This document shows positions 1 to 9,362 of a DNA stretch of 64,000 bases, piece by piece; the first letter of the stretch is position 1, and every line of letters starts with the position of its first letter. The position numbers and the translations under genes were made by a program. This DNA is from Actinostola sp. cb2023 (Eukaryota; Cnidaria; Anthozoa; Actiniaria; Actinostolidae). The notes beneath the pieces were generated by a model. The model searched no databases. It was not told the origin of the DNA and worked only from the letters and a program-made list of their open reading frames with translations. The stretch is taken from positions 165,001 to 229,000 of the forward strand of contig JAUJYZ010000815.1 of the NCBI GenBank assembly GCA_033675265.1. Direction: 5' to 3'.

Positions 1-108
1 CATGAAACCCCCTTTTGTGAAGCCGATCATGTTCTTCAACTAAGCATAACTGAAATTGAAATTATGGTTTGTTCTTAAAATGCAGGAAGTAGCGTTTCTG
101 GATCCGCC

Positions 109-782
109 ATTGTAATACCTATATGTTAACATTGTAATACCTATATGTTAACATTGTAATACCTATATGTTAACATTGTAATACCTATATGTTAACATTG
201 TAATACCTATATGTTAACATTGTAATACCTATATGTTAACATTGTAATAACTATATGTTAACATTGTAAACATATGTTAACCTAATACCTATATGTTAAC
301 ATTGTAATACCTATATGTTAACATTGTAATACCTATATGTTAACATTGTAATAACTATATGTTAACATTGTAATACCTATATGTTAACATTGTAATACCT
401 ATATGTTAACATTGTAATACCTATATGTTAACATTGTAATACCTATATGTTAACATTGTAATAACTATATGTTAACATTGTAATACCTATATGTTAACAT
501 TGTAATACCTATATGTTAACATTGTAATACCTATATGTTAACATTGTAATACCTATATGTTAACATTGTAATACCTATATGTTAACATTGTAATACCTAT
601 ATGTTAACATTGTAATACCTATATGTTAACATTGTAATACCTATATGTTAACATTGTAATACCTATATGTTAACATTGTAATACCTATATGTTAACATTG
701 TATATGTTAACATTGTTAACAATACCTATATGTTAACATTGTAATAATACTATATGTTAACATTGTAATACCTATATGTTAA
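109..782. repeat. 22-bp minisatellite, about 30 copies
   Basis: The unit attgtaatacctatatgtta plus ac repeats head to tail with few variants (aataac for aatacc, and some truncated units near 265-290 and 700-750). Each unit contains the palindrome GTTAAC. The array ends directly against the RNase H remnant, in the place where the reverse transcriptase of a DIRS-type element would be expected. No gene is visible upstream of it (1-108). Confidence 0.95.
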
Positions 783-786
783 TTAC

Positions 787-1270
787 ATTATGGTTTTACC
801 ATAATTTCTCTATCGATAGCCCCTCATGGGCAGGGCTTCATATTAACCATAAAGAAACATTAGCGATCATACTTGCGGCTAAACGATGGGCCAAGCTTTG
901 GGCGAATCAGCGCATAATTATTTACTGCGATAACCAGGCAGCGGTACAAATCATCAATAAAGGCACTACGGCTAATGACGTTATCATGCGCGAATTGCGC
1001 GATCTGTTTTGGCTATCAGCCACGCACAATTTCCATATCATAACAGTTTATTTAGAAGGATCTAAGAATTGTTTAGCAGATGCAATACCAATTTCAAGGA
1101 TCCATGAACCTAAGCACTTAATGCGCCTTTATTCATCCTTCAGCAACCAGCATCCACAAGCTTTAGTCACGCCACTCAATAGACATATGTCAGCTGACAG
1201 CGGCCACTTCGTTTTTTCCAGATGCGCGGGATACGACGCTGGCAAGGCAGTTAGAACAGGAGATTTGTGA
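787..1270 (+). pseudogene. DIRS-type retroelement RNase H remnant
   Basis: The frame encodes an RNase H-like domain of the type that lies between RT and tyrosine recombinase in DIRS elements. Visible motifs are the acidic segment in NHKETLAIILAAKRWAKLW, the catalytic-type YCDNQAAVQIINKG, and a LADA-type motif near the C-terminal end (normally followed by LSR, here altered to IPISR). The apparent start codon lies inside the 22-bp minisatellite, so the N-terminal side is not genuine and the RT domain is absent. After about 1190 this frame loses similarity, while the recombinase frame is already open from 1167. The two therefore overlap, either as a natural overlap or through a frameshift. No host function is proposed. 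Recognition is by motif only. Confidence 0.75.
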
Positions 1271-2243
1271 TTATCGGTCACATTTGTTTGCTGAATCTAC
1301 AAAATCAACCTACAAGACTCATCGCGATACCTATCTCAGATTTTGCGCACGTATGGGCTACAGCCCTGTACCGGTGTGCAAACCACATCTTCTGCAATAT
1401 GCAGCATTTTTAGCTCGTTCCCTAAAGCCTTCTTCCATTCGCAGTTATTTGAACATCATAGGTATTTTACATAAGGAATTCGGGCTACCTAACCCTCTGC
1501 TAAACAACTGGGCACTAAAATCTATTTTAACCGGCATTAACAGAGTTAATGGCTCACCACCTAACCAAAAGCTGCCTATAACACCAGATATTTTGCACAG
1601 AATTTATTCTACACTACGATTTACTAACAGTCTTGACTCATCCTTTTGGGCTATTTGTTTAGTTGCCTTCTTTGGCATGTTTCGGAAGTCTCATTTGCTC
1701 CCTGAATCGGCTAACAAGTTTGATCCATCCAAGCAACTAACAAAGGCAGATTTCAAAGTTCACTCGTGGGGCATTTTAATCATCATTCGCTGGAGTAAGA
1801 CTATACAATTCAGAGAGAGGGTGGTTGAAATCCCTATTCCTTGCATACCGTATAACAAGCTCTGTCCTACGACAGCCACTAACCATGCCTTTCAATTTAC
1901 TCAAGACGACACCGCTAACACATCTCAGGCATTCAACTGGCTCGATCACGTTTCACATACAAACAAATGCTTCACGTATAACATGTTCATTGCCAAACTC
2001 AAGCACCATTTACAACTAATCGGCATTAATCCTACACTATACTCAGGACATTCTTTCCGCAGAGGGGGAGCCTCCTTTGCCTATCAGTCGGGTGTACCCA
2101 TAGAGCTTATCAAGGCCTTGGGTGACTGGCGTTCTGACTCAGTCCTAGTATACCTAACTATGCCACTAACCATCAGACTTCAGTCAGCAAACATGCTATG
2201 CAAATCCATTCTCAATCACACCTCACACTATTCACAACACTAA
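1167..2243 (+). CDS. Tyrosine recombinase of a DIRS/Ngaro-like retroelement
   Basis: Tyrosine recombinases of this group integrate circular retroelement DNA without an integrase. Numbering from 1284, the N-terminal SAM-like DNA-binding half covers residues 1-100 (KSTYKTHRDTYLRFC, then PHLLQYAAFLA). The catalytic half shows Arg134 in FFGMFRKSHL, a Lys at about 172 (RWSKTIQF), His256-x-x-Arg259 in GHSFRRGGASF, Trp282 in LGDWRS and Tyr290 in VLVYLT. All residues expected of an active site are present. The frame is open back to 1167 and reads a plausible N-terminal extension before 1284, so 1284 (a TTG) is not the true start; the protein may begin upstream or be made by overlap with the RNase H frame. 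The frame is intact, but the RT is missing, so the element is not autonomous. Confidence 0.82.
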   Translation, partial: SRHSIDICQLTAATSFFPDARDTTLARQLEQEICDYRSHLFAESTKSTYKTHRDTYLRFCARMGYSPVPVCKPHLLQYAAFLARSLKPSSIRSYLNIIGILHKEFGLPNPLLNNWALKSILTGINRVNGSPPNQKLPITPDILHRIYSTLRFTNSLDSSFWAICLVAFFGMFRKSHLLPESANKFDPSKQLTKADFKVHSWGILIIIRWSKTIQFRERVVEIPIPCIPYNKLCPTTATNHAFQFTQDDTANTSQAFNWLDHVSHTNKCFTYNMFIAKLKHHLQLIGINPTLYSGHSFRRGGASFAYQSGVPIELIKALGDWRSDSVLVYLTMPLTIRLQSANMLCKSILNHTSHYSQH

Positions 2244-2728
2244 TCATCTCATTTCATTTTTCATTTCATTTCATTTCATCACTTGGGTTTGGGCTGATTA
2301 TTCTAGGGAATAACAGATTATGTATGTATGTATTAATTAGCATTAAGAACTTGTTATTGTGTTATTGTATTATAATTAATAAAGACTGCCTGACCCCAAA
2401 CTGGCTGTGTGTCCTGTCTCTGGTTTAGGTGGATATTGACAGTAATGTTAATATGAGTCTAAATTAGTAATGGGACAAATATTTGGGACAGGATGTCTTG
2501 CTATAATAGTGAGTTATGGATGGGATAGGCTCGAACAGGATAGGAGTGGCATATACCTAGATAACATTGACATTCCTACACTCACACATAAGCATATAAG
2601 TAGAGCCAGTCGAATAAAATAAAATAAAACGAAACGAAGCAGCTAGAAGTAATATATGGCCACCATTGGAAACCAGAGAGGTTGCGAAATACACACTTAC
2701 TAAAAGAGTAATTATCATTTTGTTTCAG
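2244..2728. other. DIRS-like element 3' flank; no gene
   Basis: No supported coding sequence. A TTTCA-rich stretch at 2245-2280 follows the recombinase stop, and an AATAAA at 2378-2383 could be the element's polyadenylation signal. A short AAATA-rich run lies at 2610-2635. The last bases (2710-2728) form a pyrimidine tract ending in CAG that reads as a splice acceptor for the next feature. Confidence 0.5.
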
Positions 2729-2842
2729 TTGTAAACATGCAGTCATTTCCAGCTGGAGACTATGACACTCAATTCTCTGTTACGTCCATTGAGAACTACA
2801 GTATTAATCTGCCAGTTGGCGAAGTAGGAAGATTCCACACAG
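2729..2842 (+). CDS. Candidate internal exon, possibly GAIN-domain part of the downstream GPCR
   Basis: The segment sits between an acceptor-like tttgtttcag and a donor-like cacacag|gtataaat. It reads two leading bases, then residues beginning VNMQSFPAGDYDTQFSVTS, and ends with one base of a codon (phase 1). The piece IENYSINLPVGEVGRF resembles GAIN-domain strands of adhesion GPCRs only in general character; that link is inference. Its last 55 bases plus the donor are the founder-like first copy of the 81-bp minisatellite. No exon joining it in phase to the GPCR exon at 13190 was found, so it could belong to another gene or be fortuitous. Confidence 0.35.
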
Positions 2843-4591
2843 GTATAAATCTAGAACTGTACTTATATATTGAGAACTACAGTATTTATCTACCAGTGGG
2901 CGAAGTAGGAAGATTCAACACAGGTATAAATCTACAACTGTACTTATATATTGAGAACTACAGTATTTATCTACTAGTGGGCGAAGTAGGAAGATTCCAC
3001 ACAGGTATAAATCTAGACCTGTACTTATATATTGAGAACTACAGTATTTATCTACCAGTGGGTAAAGTAGGAAGATTCCACACAGGTATAAATCTAGAAC
3101 TGTACTTATATATTGAGAACTACAGTATTTATCTGCCAGTGGGCGAAGTAGGAAGATTCCACACAGGTATAAATCTAGAACTATACTTATATATTGAGAA
3201 CTACAGTATTTATCTGCCAGTGGGCGAAGTAGGAAGATTCCACACAGGTATAAATCCAGACCTATACTTATATATTGAGAACTACAGTATTTATCTACCA
3301 GTGGGCGAAGTAGGAAGATTCCACACAGGTATAAATCTACAACTGTACTTATATATTGAGAACTACAGTAATTTATCTACCAGTGGGCGAAGTAGGAAGA
3401 TTCCACACAGGTATAAATCTACAACTGTACTTATATATTGAGAACTACAGTATTTATCTACTAGTGGGCGAAGTAGGAAGATTCCACACAGGTATAAATC
3501 TAGAACTGTACTTATATATTGAGAACTACAGTATTTATCTACCAGTGGGCGAAGTAGGAAGATTCCACACAGGTATAAATCTACAACTGTACTTATATAT
3601 TGAGAACTACAGTATTTATCTACCAGTGGGCGAAGTAGGAAGATTCCACACAGGTATAAATCTAGAACTGTACTTATATATTGAGAACTACAGTATTTAT
3701 CTACCAGTGGGCGAAGTAGGAAGATTCCACACAGGTATAAATCTACAACTGTACTTATATATTGAGAACTACAGTATTTATCTACCAGTGGGCGAAGTAG
3801 GAAGATTCCACACAGGTATAAATCTACAACTGTACTTATATATTGAGAACTACAGTATTTATCTACTAGTGGGGGCGAAGTAGGAAGATTCCACACAGGT
3901 ATAAATCTAGAACTGTACTTATATATTGAGAACTACAGTATTTATCTACCAGTGGGCGAAGTAGGAAGATTCCACACAGGTATAAATCTACAACTGTACT
4001 TATATATTGAGAACTACAGTATTTATCTACCAGTGGGCGAAGTAGGAAGATTCCACACAGGTATAAATCTAGAACTGTACTTATATATTGAGAACTACAG
4101 TATTTATCTACCAGTGGGCGAAGTAGGAAGATTCCACACAGGTATAAATCTACAACTGTACTTATATATTGAGAACTACAGTATTTATATACCAGTGGGT
4201 AAAGTAGGAAGATTCCACACAGGTATAAATCTACAACTATACTTATATATTGAGAACTACAGTATTTATCTACCAGTGGGTAAAGTAGGAAGATTCCACA
4301 CAGGTATAAATCTACAACTGTACTTATATATTGAGAACTACAGTAATTATCTACCAGTGGACGAAGTAGGACAAATAGCAAATTATTGTCAAATAATATC
4401 TCGATCCACCCTGGTTTAGATTCAACACAGGTATAAATCTAGACCTGTACTTATATATTGAGAACTACAGCATTTATCTGCCAGTGGGCAAAGTAGGAAG
4501 ATTCCACACAGGTATAAATCTAGAACTGTACTTATATATTGAGAACTACAGTATTTATCTGCCAGTGGGCAAAGTAGGAAGATTCCACACA
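2788..4591. repeat. 81-bp minisatellite, left block (about 22 copies)
   Basis: The unit starts attgagaactacagtattta, continues through cacacaggtataaatcta and ends tgtacttatat. Unit length 81 is a multiple of three, so several hundred codons stay open on both strands; these are not proteins. The first unit (2788) differs most from the rest and adjoins unique sequence. The block is interrupted at 4366-4425 by retrotransposon-derived sequence and stops at 4591 where the LTR begins. The array resumes on the far side of the LTR element at 9363. Confidence 0.95.
4366..4425 (+). other. gag-derived patch inside the minisatellite
   Basis: This stretch matches the gag region at 5231-5305 with two substitutions and a deletion of about 16 bases. 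The left junction shares TAGG with the array unit; the right junction shares AGATTCAA with an array variant. It lies about 0.85 kb upstream of its source, outside the retrotransposon. Confidence 0.85.
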
Positions 4592-4731
4592 GCGCCATTA
4601 CGTCATTATGTCAGCGGTCTCTCCCGACCGTGCAGGCGCTCCCGGCCGCCATGTTGTTATCATCTCCATGTGCTTTCCAATAAACCGCGTTCACGTTGTG
4701 GATTTACATACTCTTGTTTAACTGACTGGCG
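4592..4731 (+). repeat. 5' long terminal repeat, 140 bp
   Basis: Near-identical to 9223-9362 (differences near positions 10, 91, 97 and 130 of the repeat). It contains AATAAA (near 4679) that reads AATTAA in the 3' copy. The outer TG dinucleotide, visible in the 3' copy (TGCGCCATT), is replaced by AG from the array here. Confidence 0.88.
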
Positions 4732-4749
4732 TGGTGGCAGCGGCGATCC
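4732..4749 (+). promoter_or_regulatory. Primer-binding-site-like sequence
   Basis: TGGTGGCAGCGGCGATCC begins immediately after the 5' repeat. Beginning with TGG, the complement of the CCA end of a tRNA, is typical of LTR-element primer sites. The tRNA identity was not determined. Confidence 0.6.
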
Positions 4750-4971
4750 GATCCTACGCTGACTAGTCGACAAACAGACAAGATTCCCTCGAATTTTCAA
4801 GCCGAAAAGACGACAAACGTGCTTCAAACCAGGCGAGATTATTCGAGTTCCACGTCACGACGCCGAAATACGTGCATCAACTTAGTGCAAAAGTAACGCA
4901 GCACATAGCCAAAAGTTCACACAGTCGAAAACTCTACTGGACAGACGTATCTGAGGTAAGGAAAGCAAACC

Positions 4972-6327
4972 ATGGCCAACATCAACCGTGCACCAAAACA
5001 ATGGTGCTTATCTAAAGTCGAAACATTGAATTCGTACGAAAATTGGTAGCAAAACCTATTATACACCCTTTCACTCGATCAGAACTTCGCACCATTCCTA
5101 GTAGAAGATGCGTCCTGGGGAAAAAAGTCTAAAGCTGACCCCCTTAGAGGCTTTGTTAACGACGGCGAAGAAGTTCCCACTGCGAGGCGACGAACCGCTC
5201 AGCAAAAAAGCACCATGCTGGAGCTCATGCTAGGACAAATAGCAAATTATTGTCAAATCATATCGCGATCCACCCTGGTGAAAGGAAGCACATCTTTAGA
5301 TTCAATCTGGCAAGCCATACGTTTACACTTTGGATTCCAAACAACTGGTGCTCATTTCATTGACTTTAACTCCATCGCTTTGGAGCCAGACGAACGCCCA
5401 GAAGACCTATACCAACGCCTCATGGCCTTCGTAGAGGATTGTTTACTCAAGGCCAACGAACTAACACACCATTGTGACGCTATACAAGAAGACGAAGAGT
5501 TGTCTCTCACAGTAGAGAATTTTGTGGTCCTCACATGGTTAAGACTCATCCACCCAGAGCTACCTAAACTCGTGAAGCAACGCTACGGGACGGAACTGAG
5601 GTCACACACCCTGGCCTCGATCAAAGCCGAAATTTCCCAAGCTCTCAGCTCTCTACTAGACGAGATACGAGCTGCAGACGACACCAAAGTCTTACGAGCC
5701 GGAATCACACCCTACACTCGTCGAACCTCACAACCTTACAAGCCAGTTGCTAGGACACCAGCCAGACCTAACCGACCCCTGAAGACATGCCCTCTTTGCA
5801 AACAGGCAGGTCGCCAAAGCCATAACCACTTTCTCAGCGAATGCAACTTTCTTCCTGAACAGGACCGAAAGTATATTGTCAAAGCTAGACAGATCGCTTC
5901 CATCTTAGACGACGACCCAGACGAAACCACAGATGACTACTGTACAAAACCTGAGGTGAGCCCCGACCCACCCCAAGAACACTCAAGCCTACGCATACAA
6001 GTACGTCGGTCACCCTACTTAGACACGTTCTACCGTCATCATCCCGTACGAGTAGTCGTTGACAGTGGCGCCACCAGTAACATGATCCGAATGTCTACAG
6101 TAAAAATGCTTAGTCTTGAAATATCTGCAAGCTCACAATCAGCCCACCAAGCCGATGGCAGCTCACCTATGCGAGTGATAGGCGAAACACGCTTTGAACT
6201 GATCCGGAACCATCACAAGTTCCTGTTTGAAGGCCTGGTCGTGGAAAATCTCGACGTGGAGGTTCTCGCTGGCACCCCTTTCATGGAGTGTAATGACATC
6301 GCCATCCGACCAGCCAAACTTAAATAA
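4972..6327 (+). pseudogene. gag-protease of the LTR retrotransposon, nonsense-mutated
   Basis: A gag-like frame starts at ATG 4972 and reaches an in-frame TAG at 5047, then stays open to 6327. The C-terminal nucleocapsid part has a zinc-binding arrangement, CPLCKQAG then HNHFLSEC (about 5788-5853). An aspartic protease follows with the active-site motif VVVDSGATSNM (about 6049-6081) and the ending LAGTPFMECND. The terminal TAA comes from a frame disruption, because recognisable downstream sequence continues in another frame after 6328. Gag would form the particle and the protease would mature it; with these breaks neither can be made whole from this copy. Confidence 0.8.
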
Positions 6328-6652
6328 CCCTAAAAGACGGAACTACTGTCCTCTACGGTTCCAGCAACAACACGCCCATAGACAAACCTGTCTGCTGCGC
6401 CCTGGTTTTACGTGCCCCTGGTACTCCTACAACGATATGGCCCGGGGAGTATTTAGAGCTACCATTACCTGATGATGCTGCCCCAGATGCAGAGTATACA
6501 CTTGGACCACGACTAGACTCGATCCTGACAACTTGCTTTCACATGATATCAAGTCAGGAACACTCCAGGCCTGCCCACACCGAATTGCCGCACTCTCTAC
6601 GTGCAGCCCACCAAGCTGCGTCACCGGGATGAGATCATTCATCGGAGACTAA
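6328..6652 (+). pseudogene. Post-protease linker remnant; reverse transcriptase core deleted
   Basis: After the protease the sequence continues in shifted frames (around 6330-6530 one reads LKDGTTVLYGSS and WPGEYLELPLP) and then loses coherence with several stops. No RT motif such as YxDD appears. RNase H-side sequence resumes after the stop at 6650-6652. An internal deletion of most of RT is the simplest reading. Confidence 0.6.
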
Positions 6653-7991
6653 AAAGTCTTAGCCCGCGTTATCCCTAGATGCGCCTCGGTACTTGCTCCT
6701 CTTGAAGATGCCATTGCTGGTCGTCAATCCTCAGACCCCGTAAAGTGGACTGACGAATTAAGCAAGGACTTTACTACTGCACAAACCTTCCTCTCCTCTA
6801 ACCGCACCATCACGCTACCTAAACCAAATGACCAAATCTGGATTGTCACTGACGGCGCAGTCGGCAAACCCGGAATTGGAGCTACCCTCTACATAACACG
6901 CGAGGGAAAACTGATCCTGGCAGGTTTCTTTAGCGCCAAACTGCGTGACCGCCAAGTATCTTGGTTGCCATGCGAAGTGGAGGCCTTAGCCATAGCCGTA
7001 GCAACCAAGCATTTCAGCCCTTACATAATCCAGTCCAGGCACAAAGTATCCATCCTCACAGACAGCAAGCCATGCGTCCAAGCCTTTGAAAAATTATGCC
7101 GTGGTGAGTTCTCTGCAAGCCCACGCGTTTCAACCTTTCTGTCTACTGTCAGCCGATACCAAGCCACCGTCCAACATGTTGCAGGCGCAGCCATATTGCC
7201 ATCCGACCTTGCGAGCCGCGACGCCCCTGACTGCAATGACATATCCTGTCAAGTTTGCAGCTTTATCAAACAAACAGAAGACTCAGTGATAGGACACTTA
7301 TCAGTAGAAGACATCCTTAAGGGAACATCCAAACTCCCCTTCACAAGCAGAGCTGCCTGGCAATCCATACAAGCTGAGTGTGCCGACCTTCGCCGCACAC
7401 AGGCTCACCTGACACAAGGGATTCGACCTTCAAAGAAACTAACAAACATCAAAGACATAAAAAGGTATTCGAGTATAGCTACCATCGCTAGTGATGGCTT
7501 ACTTATCGTCCAAGGTAATGAGCTTCTGTCTCCACCAAGGCAACGCATCGTTGTTCCCCGTCAAGTCCTGGAAGGACTCTTGACCGCTCTACACATCAAG
7601 CTCGAACACCCATCTCGCCATCAGCTCAGGTCTGCCGCAAACCGCTACTTCTTTGCTCTCGACATGGACAAAGCCATTGACCATGTGACCAAAAGTTGTC
7701 ACCCCTGTGCTGCCCTCAAGAAAACACGTGGCTTATCTGCGCGGGAAATGTGGATGCAGCGAGATCAATTCTCAAACCACCAAGTTCCTCTATCTGACCA
7801 GGTGCTAGTACACAAGCAACATGACCTACGCAACGCGAATCACCCGTACAGTGAAAAGTCTAAGGCTCCCCTAAAGAAAGCCATTGACGCTCCTCAGGTG
7901 AAAATAGGAGACCTAGTCTATCTATACTCAGATAGAAATACGTCCTGCTCACGAGACAGATACCTTGTAACCTCAACCGAGGGGGTATGGT
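6653..7991 (+). pseudogene. RNase H and integrase remnant of the LTR retrotransposon (pol)
   Basis: The frame is open from 6653, well upstream of the TTG at 6965. It begins with the RT-RNase H connection (LAPLEDAIAGRQ), then RNase H with IVTDGAVGKPGIGATLY, CEVEALAIAVATKHF, ILTDSKPCVQAF and PSDLASRD, which supply the four expected acidic positions. An HHCC zinc-binding domain follows: LHIKLEHPSRHQL, then SCHPCAALKK (about 7590-7730). Directly after it the sequence jumps to a post-core segment (LSAREMWMQRDQF) without the D,D-35-E catalytic core, so integrase is internally deleted. The frame is broken at about 7991 by an inserted fold-back element. Recognisable but non-functional. Confidence 0.8.
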
Positions 7992-8530
7992 GCATTATAA
8001 CCCATCGATAAATTTTCGCGCGCGCCCATTGGTTAAAACGGGTCACGTGGTACGATTTCACTGGACGGATGTCAGGTAATATCCCCCAGTTTTGAGATGA
8101 TATCCCCCACTTTGGAGAAAAATGAAATTATCTGAACTTTTTTAAGACTGTAATGTATTTTTAATAGGCAAATTGGCTTGTATTACATACATGTGGTGTA
8201 CTTTTTCCCTTTTGGGGGATTTTAACGTCGATACGACAGGTATTTGAGGTATTTTTATAATTTTTCGATCCTTGAACTACGAACAAACGTCAAAATCGGC
8301 GCCCAAAAAGTCACTCAAATAAAACCCAAAATATCAAGCAAACCACTCAAAAAGCTTCAAAAGCTATCAATCTTTTATTTTCGAATGCGTTTTTAGAAGT
8401 TTACACATGAAAAGATCTGAAACGAAACGGATATTTGAACTCGATGAAACTTGTTTTCTTCATCCGTCATTTTGTTTCGGTTTCTTCAACATTGAAGTCG
8501 ACGTCGAAAATTTATCGAAGGGTTATAAAA
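7992..8530. mobile_element. Inverted-repeat element inserted in pol
   Basis: The left end attataacccatcgataaa is inverted at 8505-8530 (tttatcgaagggttataa), giving TIRs of about 25 bp around 0.5 kb with no coding content. It interrupts the pol frame, which resumes at 8718. Confidence 0.65.
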
Positions 8531-8717
8531 TAAATAAACCCCTTTCTGGCTTACTGGTATATCGGCTGATAATGTCCTTGGCTTATAGATGGTCCTCAAA
8601 ATATCACAGTTGCCCTCGAAGCTTCGCTTCTCGGCCAACTGTTCATTTTTCGGACCATCTCTCAGCCGCGGACATTATCAGCCGATATACCAGTCGCCAG
8701 AAGGGGTTTATTTACTA
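8531..8717. mobile_element. Fold-back element next to the pol insertion
   Basis: Arms of about 45 bp (aataaacccctttctggc at the left, gccagaaggggtttattt at the right; inner ends gataatgtcc and ggacattatc) enclose an internal palindrome-rich loop. It sits at the right edge of the 7992-8530 insertion and probably landed second. Confidence 0.75.
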
Positions 8718-9110
8718 AATATCCGCAAGTTCACGGGACCTCAACATAGGAAGACCTCCTACTGCGTGAAGGCAAGCGAGTGCTACAAGGTACCCAACCA
8801 CATGAGCCTCAACCGATCATCATACCGCACCCCACAGCACGATTCTTCAGGTGCACTACCAAGTCCTCCAGAACTCCCCGAAGTACCACGAGGGATATCC
8901 ACACCACCCACCCCTCATAGTTACATCCCCACAGACAACGAGTTAGTTGCAACCCCTCCTGCAACAGTGGACAACGAAGATCATTTGAACACTATCACCG
9001 ACAACCAAAGCCCTCGAAGCCGCACTTATCTGGACAACCAAGCACCAAGGAAGTCATCACGCCCACATTGCCTACCCCAACGCTACAATGACTACATCAT
9101 GGAATTTTGA
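8718..9110 (+). pseudogene. C-terminal end of pol, downstream of the insertions
   Basis: Reading resumes with NIRKFTGPQHRKTSY and runs to a TGA at 9108-9110. It continues sensibly from the residues at 7990 if the two insertions are ignored. The tail is Pro/Ser/Thr-rich and hydrophilic, as in integrase C-terminal ends of such elements. No enzyme domain is present in it. Confidence 0.7.
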
Positions 9111-9198
9111 ACTGTTACCCATTTGACTTTAATTAGAAAACTATTCAGTTGTTAATTATCCAGTTTTGTTAAGAGTTCAGCTTACCGTTACATTAGAC

Positions 9199-9218
9199 GG
9201 GAAAAGAAAAGAGAAAGT
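9199..9218 (+). promoter_or_regulatory. Polypurine tract
   Basis: A purine run (gggaaaagaaaagagaaag) lies just upstream of the 3' repeat, the normal site for priming plus-strand DNA in LTR elements. The rest of 9111-9198 is non-coding. Confidence 0.75.
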
Positions 9219-9222
9219 AGTT

Positions 9223-9362
9223 GCGCCATTATGTCATTATGTCAGCGGTCTCTCCCGACCGTGCAGGCGCTCCCGGCCGCCATGTTGTTATCATCTCCAT
9301 GTGCTTTCCAATTAACCTCGTTCACGTTGTGGATTTACATACTCTTGTTTAACTTACTGGCG
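9223..9362 (+). repeat. 3' long terminal repeat, 140 bp
   Basis: About 97% identical to 4592-4731 by direct comparison. It is preceded by TG-less agtagt then TGCGCC, and followed after GGCG directly by caggtataaat, the middle of an 81-bp array unit. Confidence 0.88.

Larger units (their letters stand above)
4592..9362 (+). mobile_element. Degenerate Ty3/Gypsy-type LTR retrotransposon inside the 81-bp array
   Basis: Two 140-bp direct repeats (4592-4731 and 9223-9362) with four differences bound gag, protease, RNase H and integrase remnants in plus orientation. A primer-binding-site-like TGGTGGCAGCGGCG follows the 5' repeat, and a polypurine tract precedes the 3' repeat. The same 81-bp array flanks both ends. 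The RT core and the integrase catalytic core are both absent, gag has an in-frame stop, and two fold-back elements interrupt pol. The domain order (protease, RNase H, HHCC zinc domain) fits Ty3/Gypsy; family assignment is by motif only. Flanking array sequence allows a short target duplication such as CAG, but it is not resolved. Confidence 0.85.

Noticed and set aside
61..115. Possible exon before the 22-bp array (tgcag|gaagtagcg)
   Set aside because: Only about 26 bp open, weak donor, no homology visible; the parallel with the 81-bp array is suggestive but unsupported.
109..782. CRISPR-like array
   Set aside because: No unique spacers; it is a plain head-to-tail minisatellite in eukaryotic DNA.
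2737..4419. Open frames of 155-234 codons on both strands (IENYSIYLPVGEVGRF repeats)
   Set aside because: They arise from an 81-bp tandem unit without stops in several frames; copies vary neutrally. Only the first unit has exon-like flanks.
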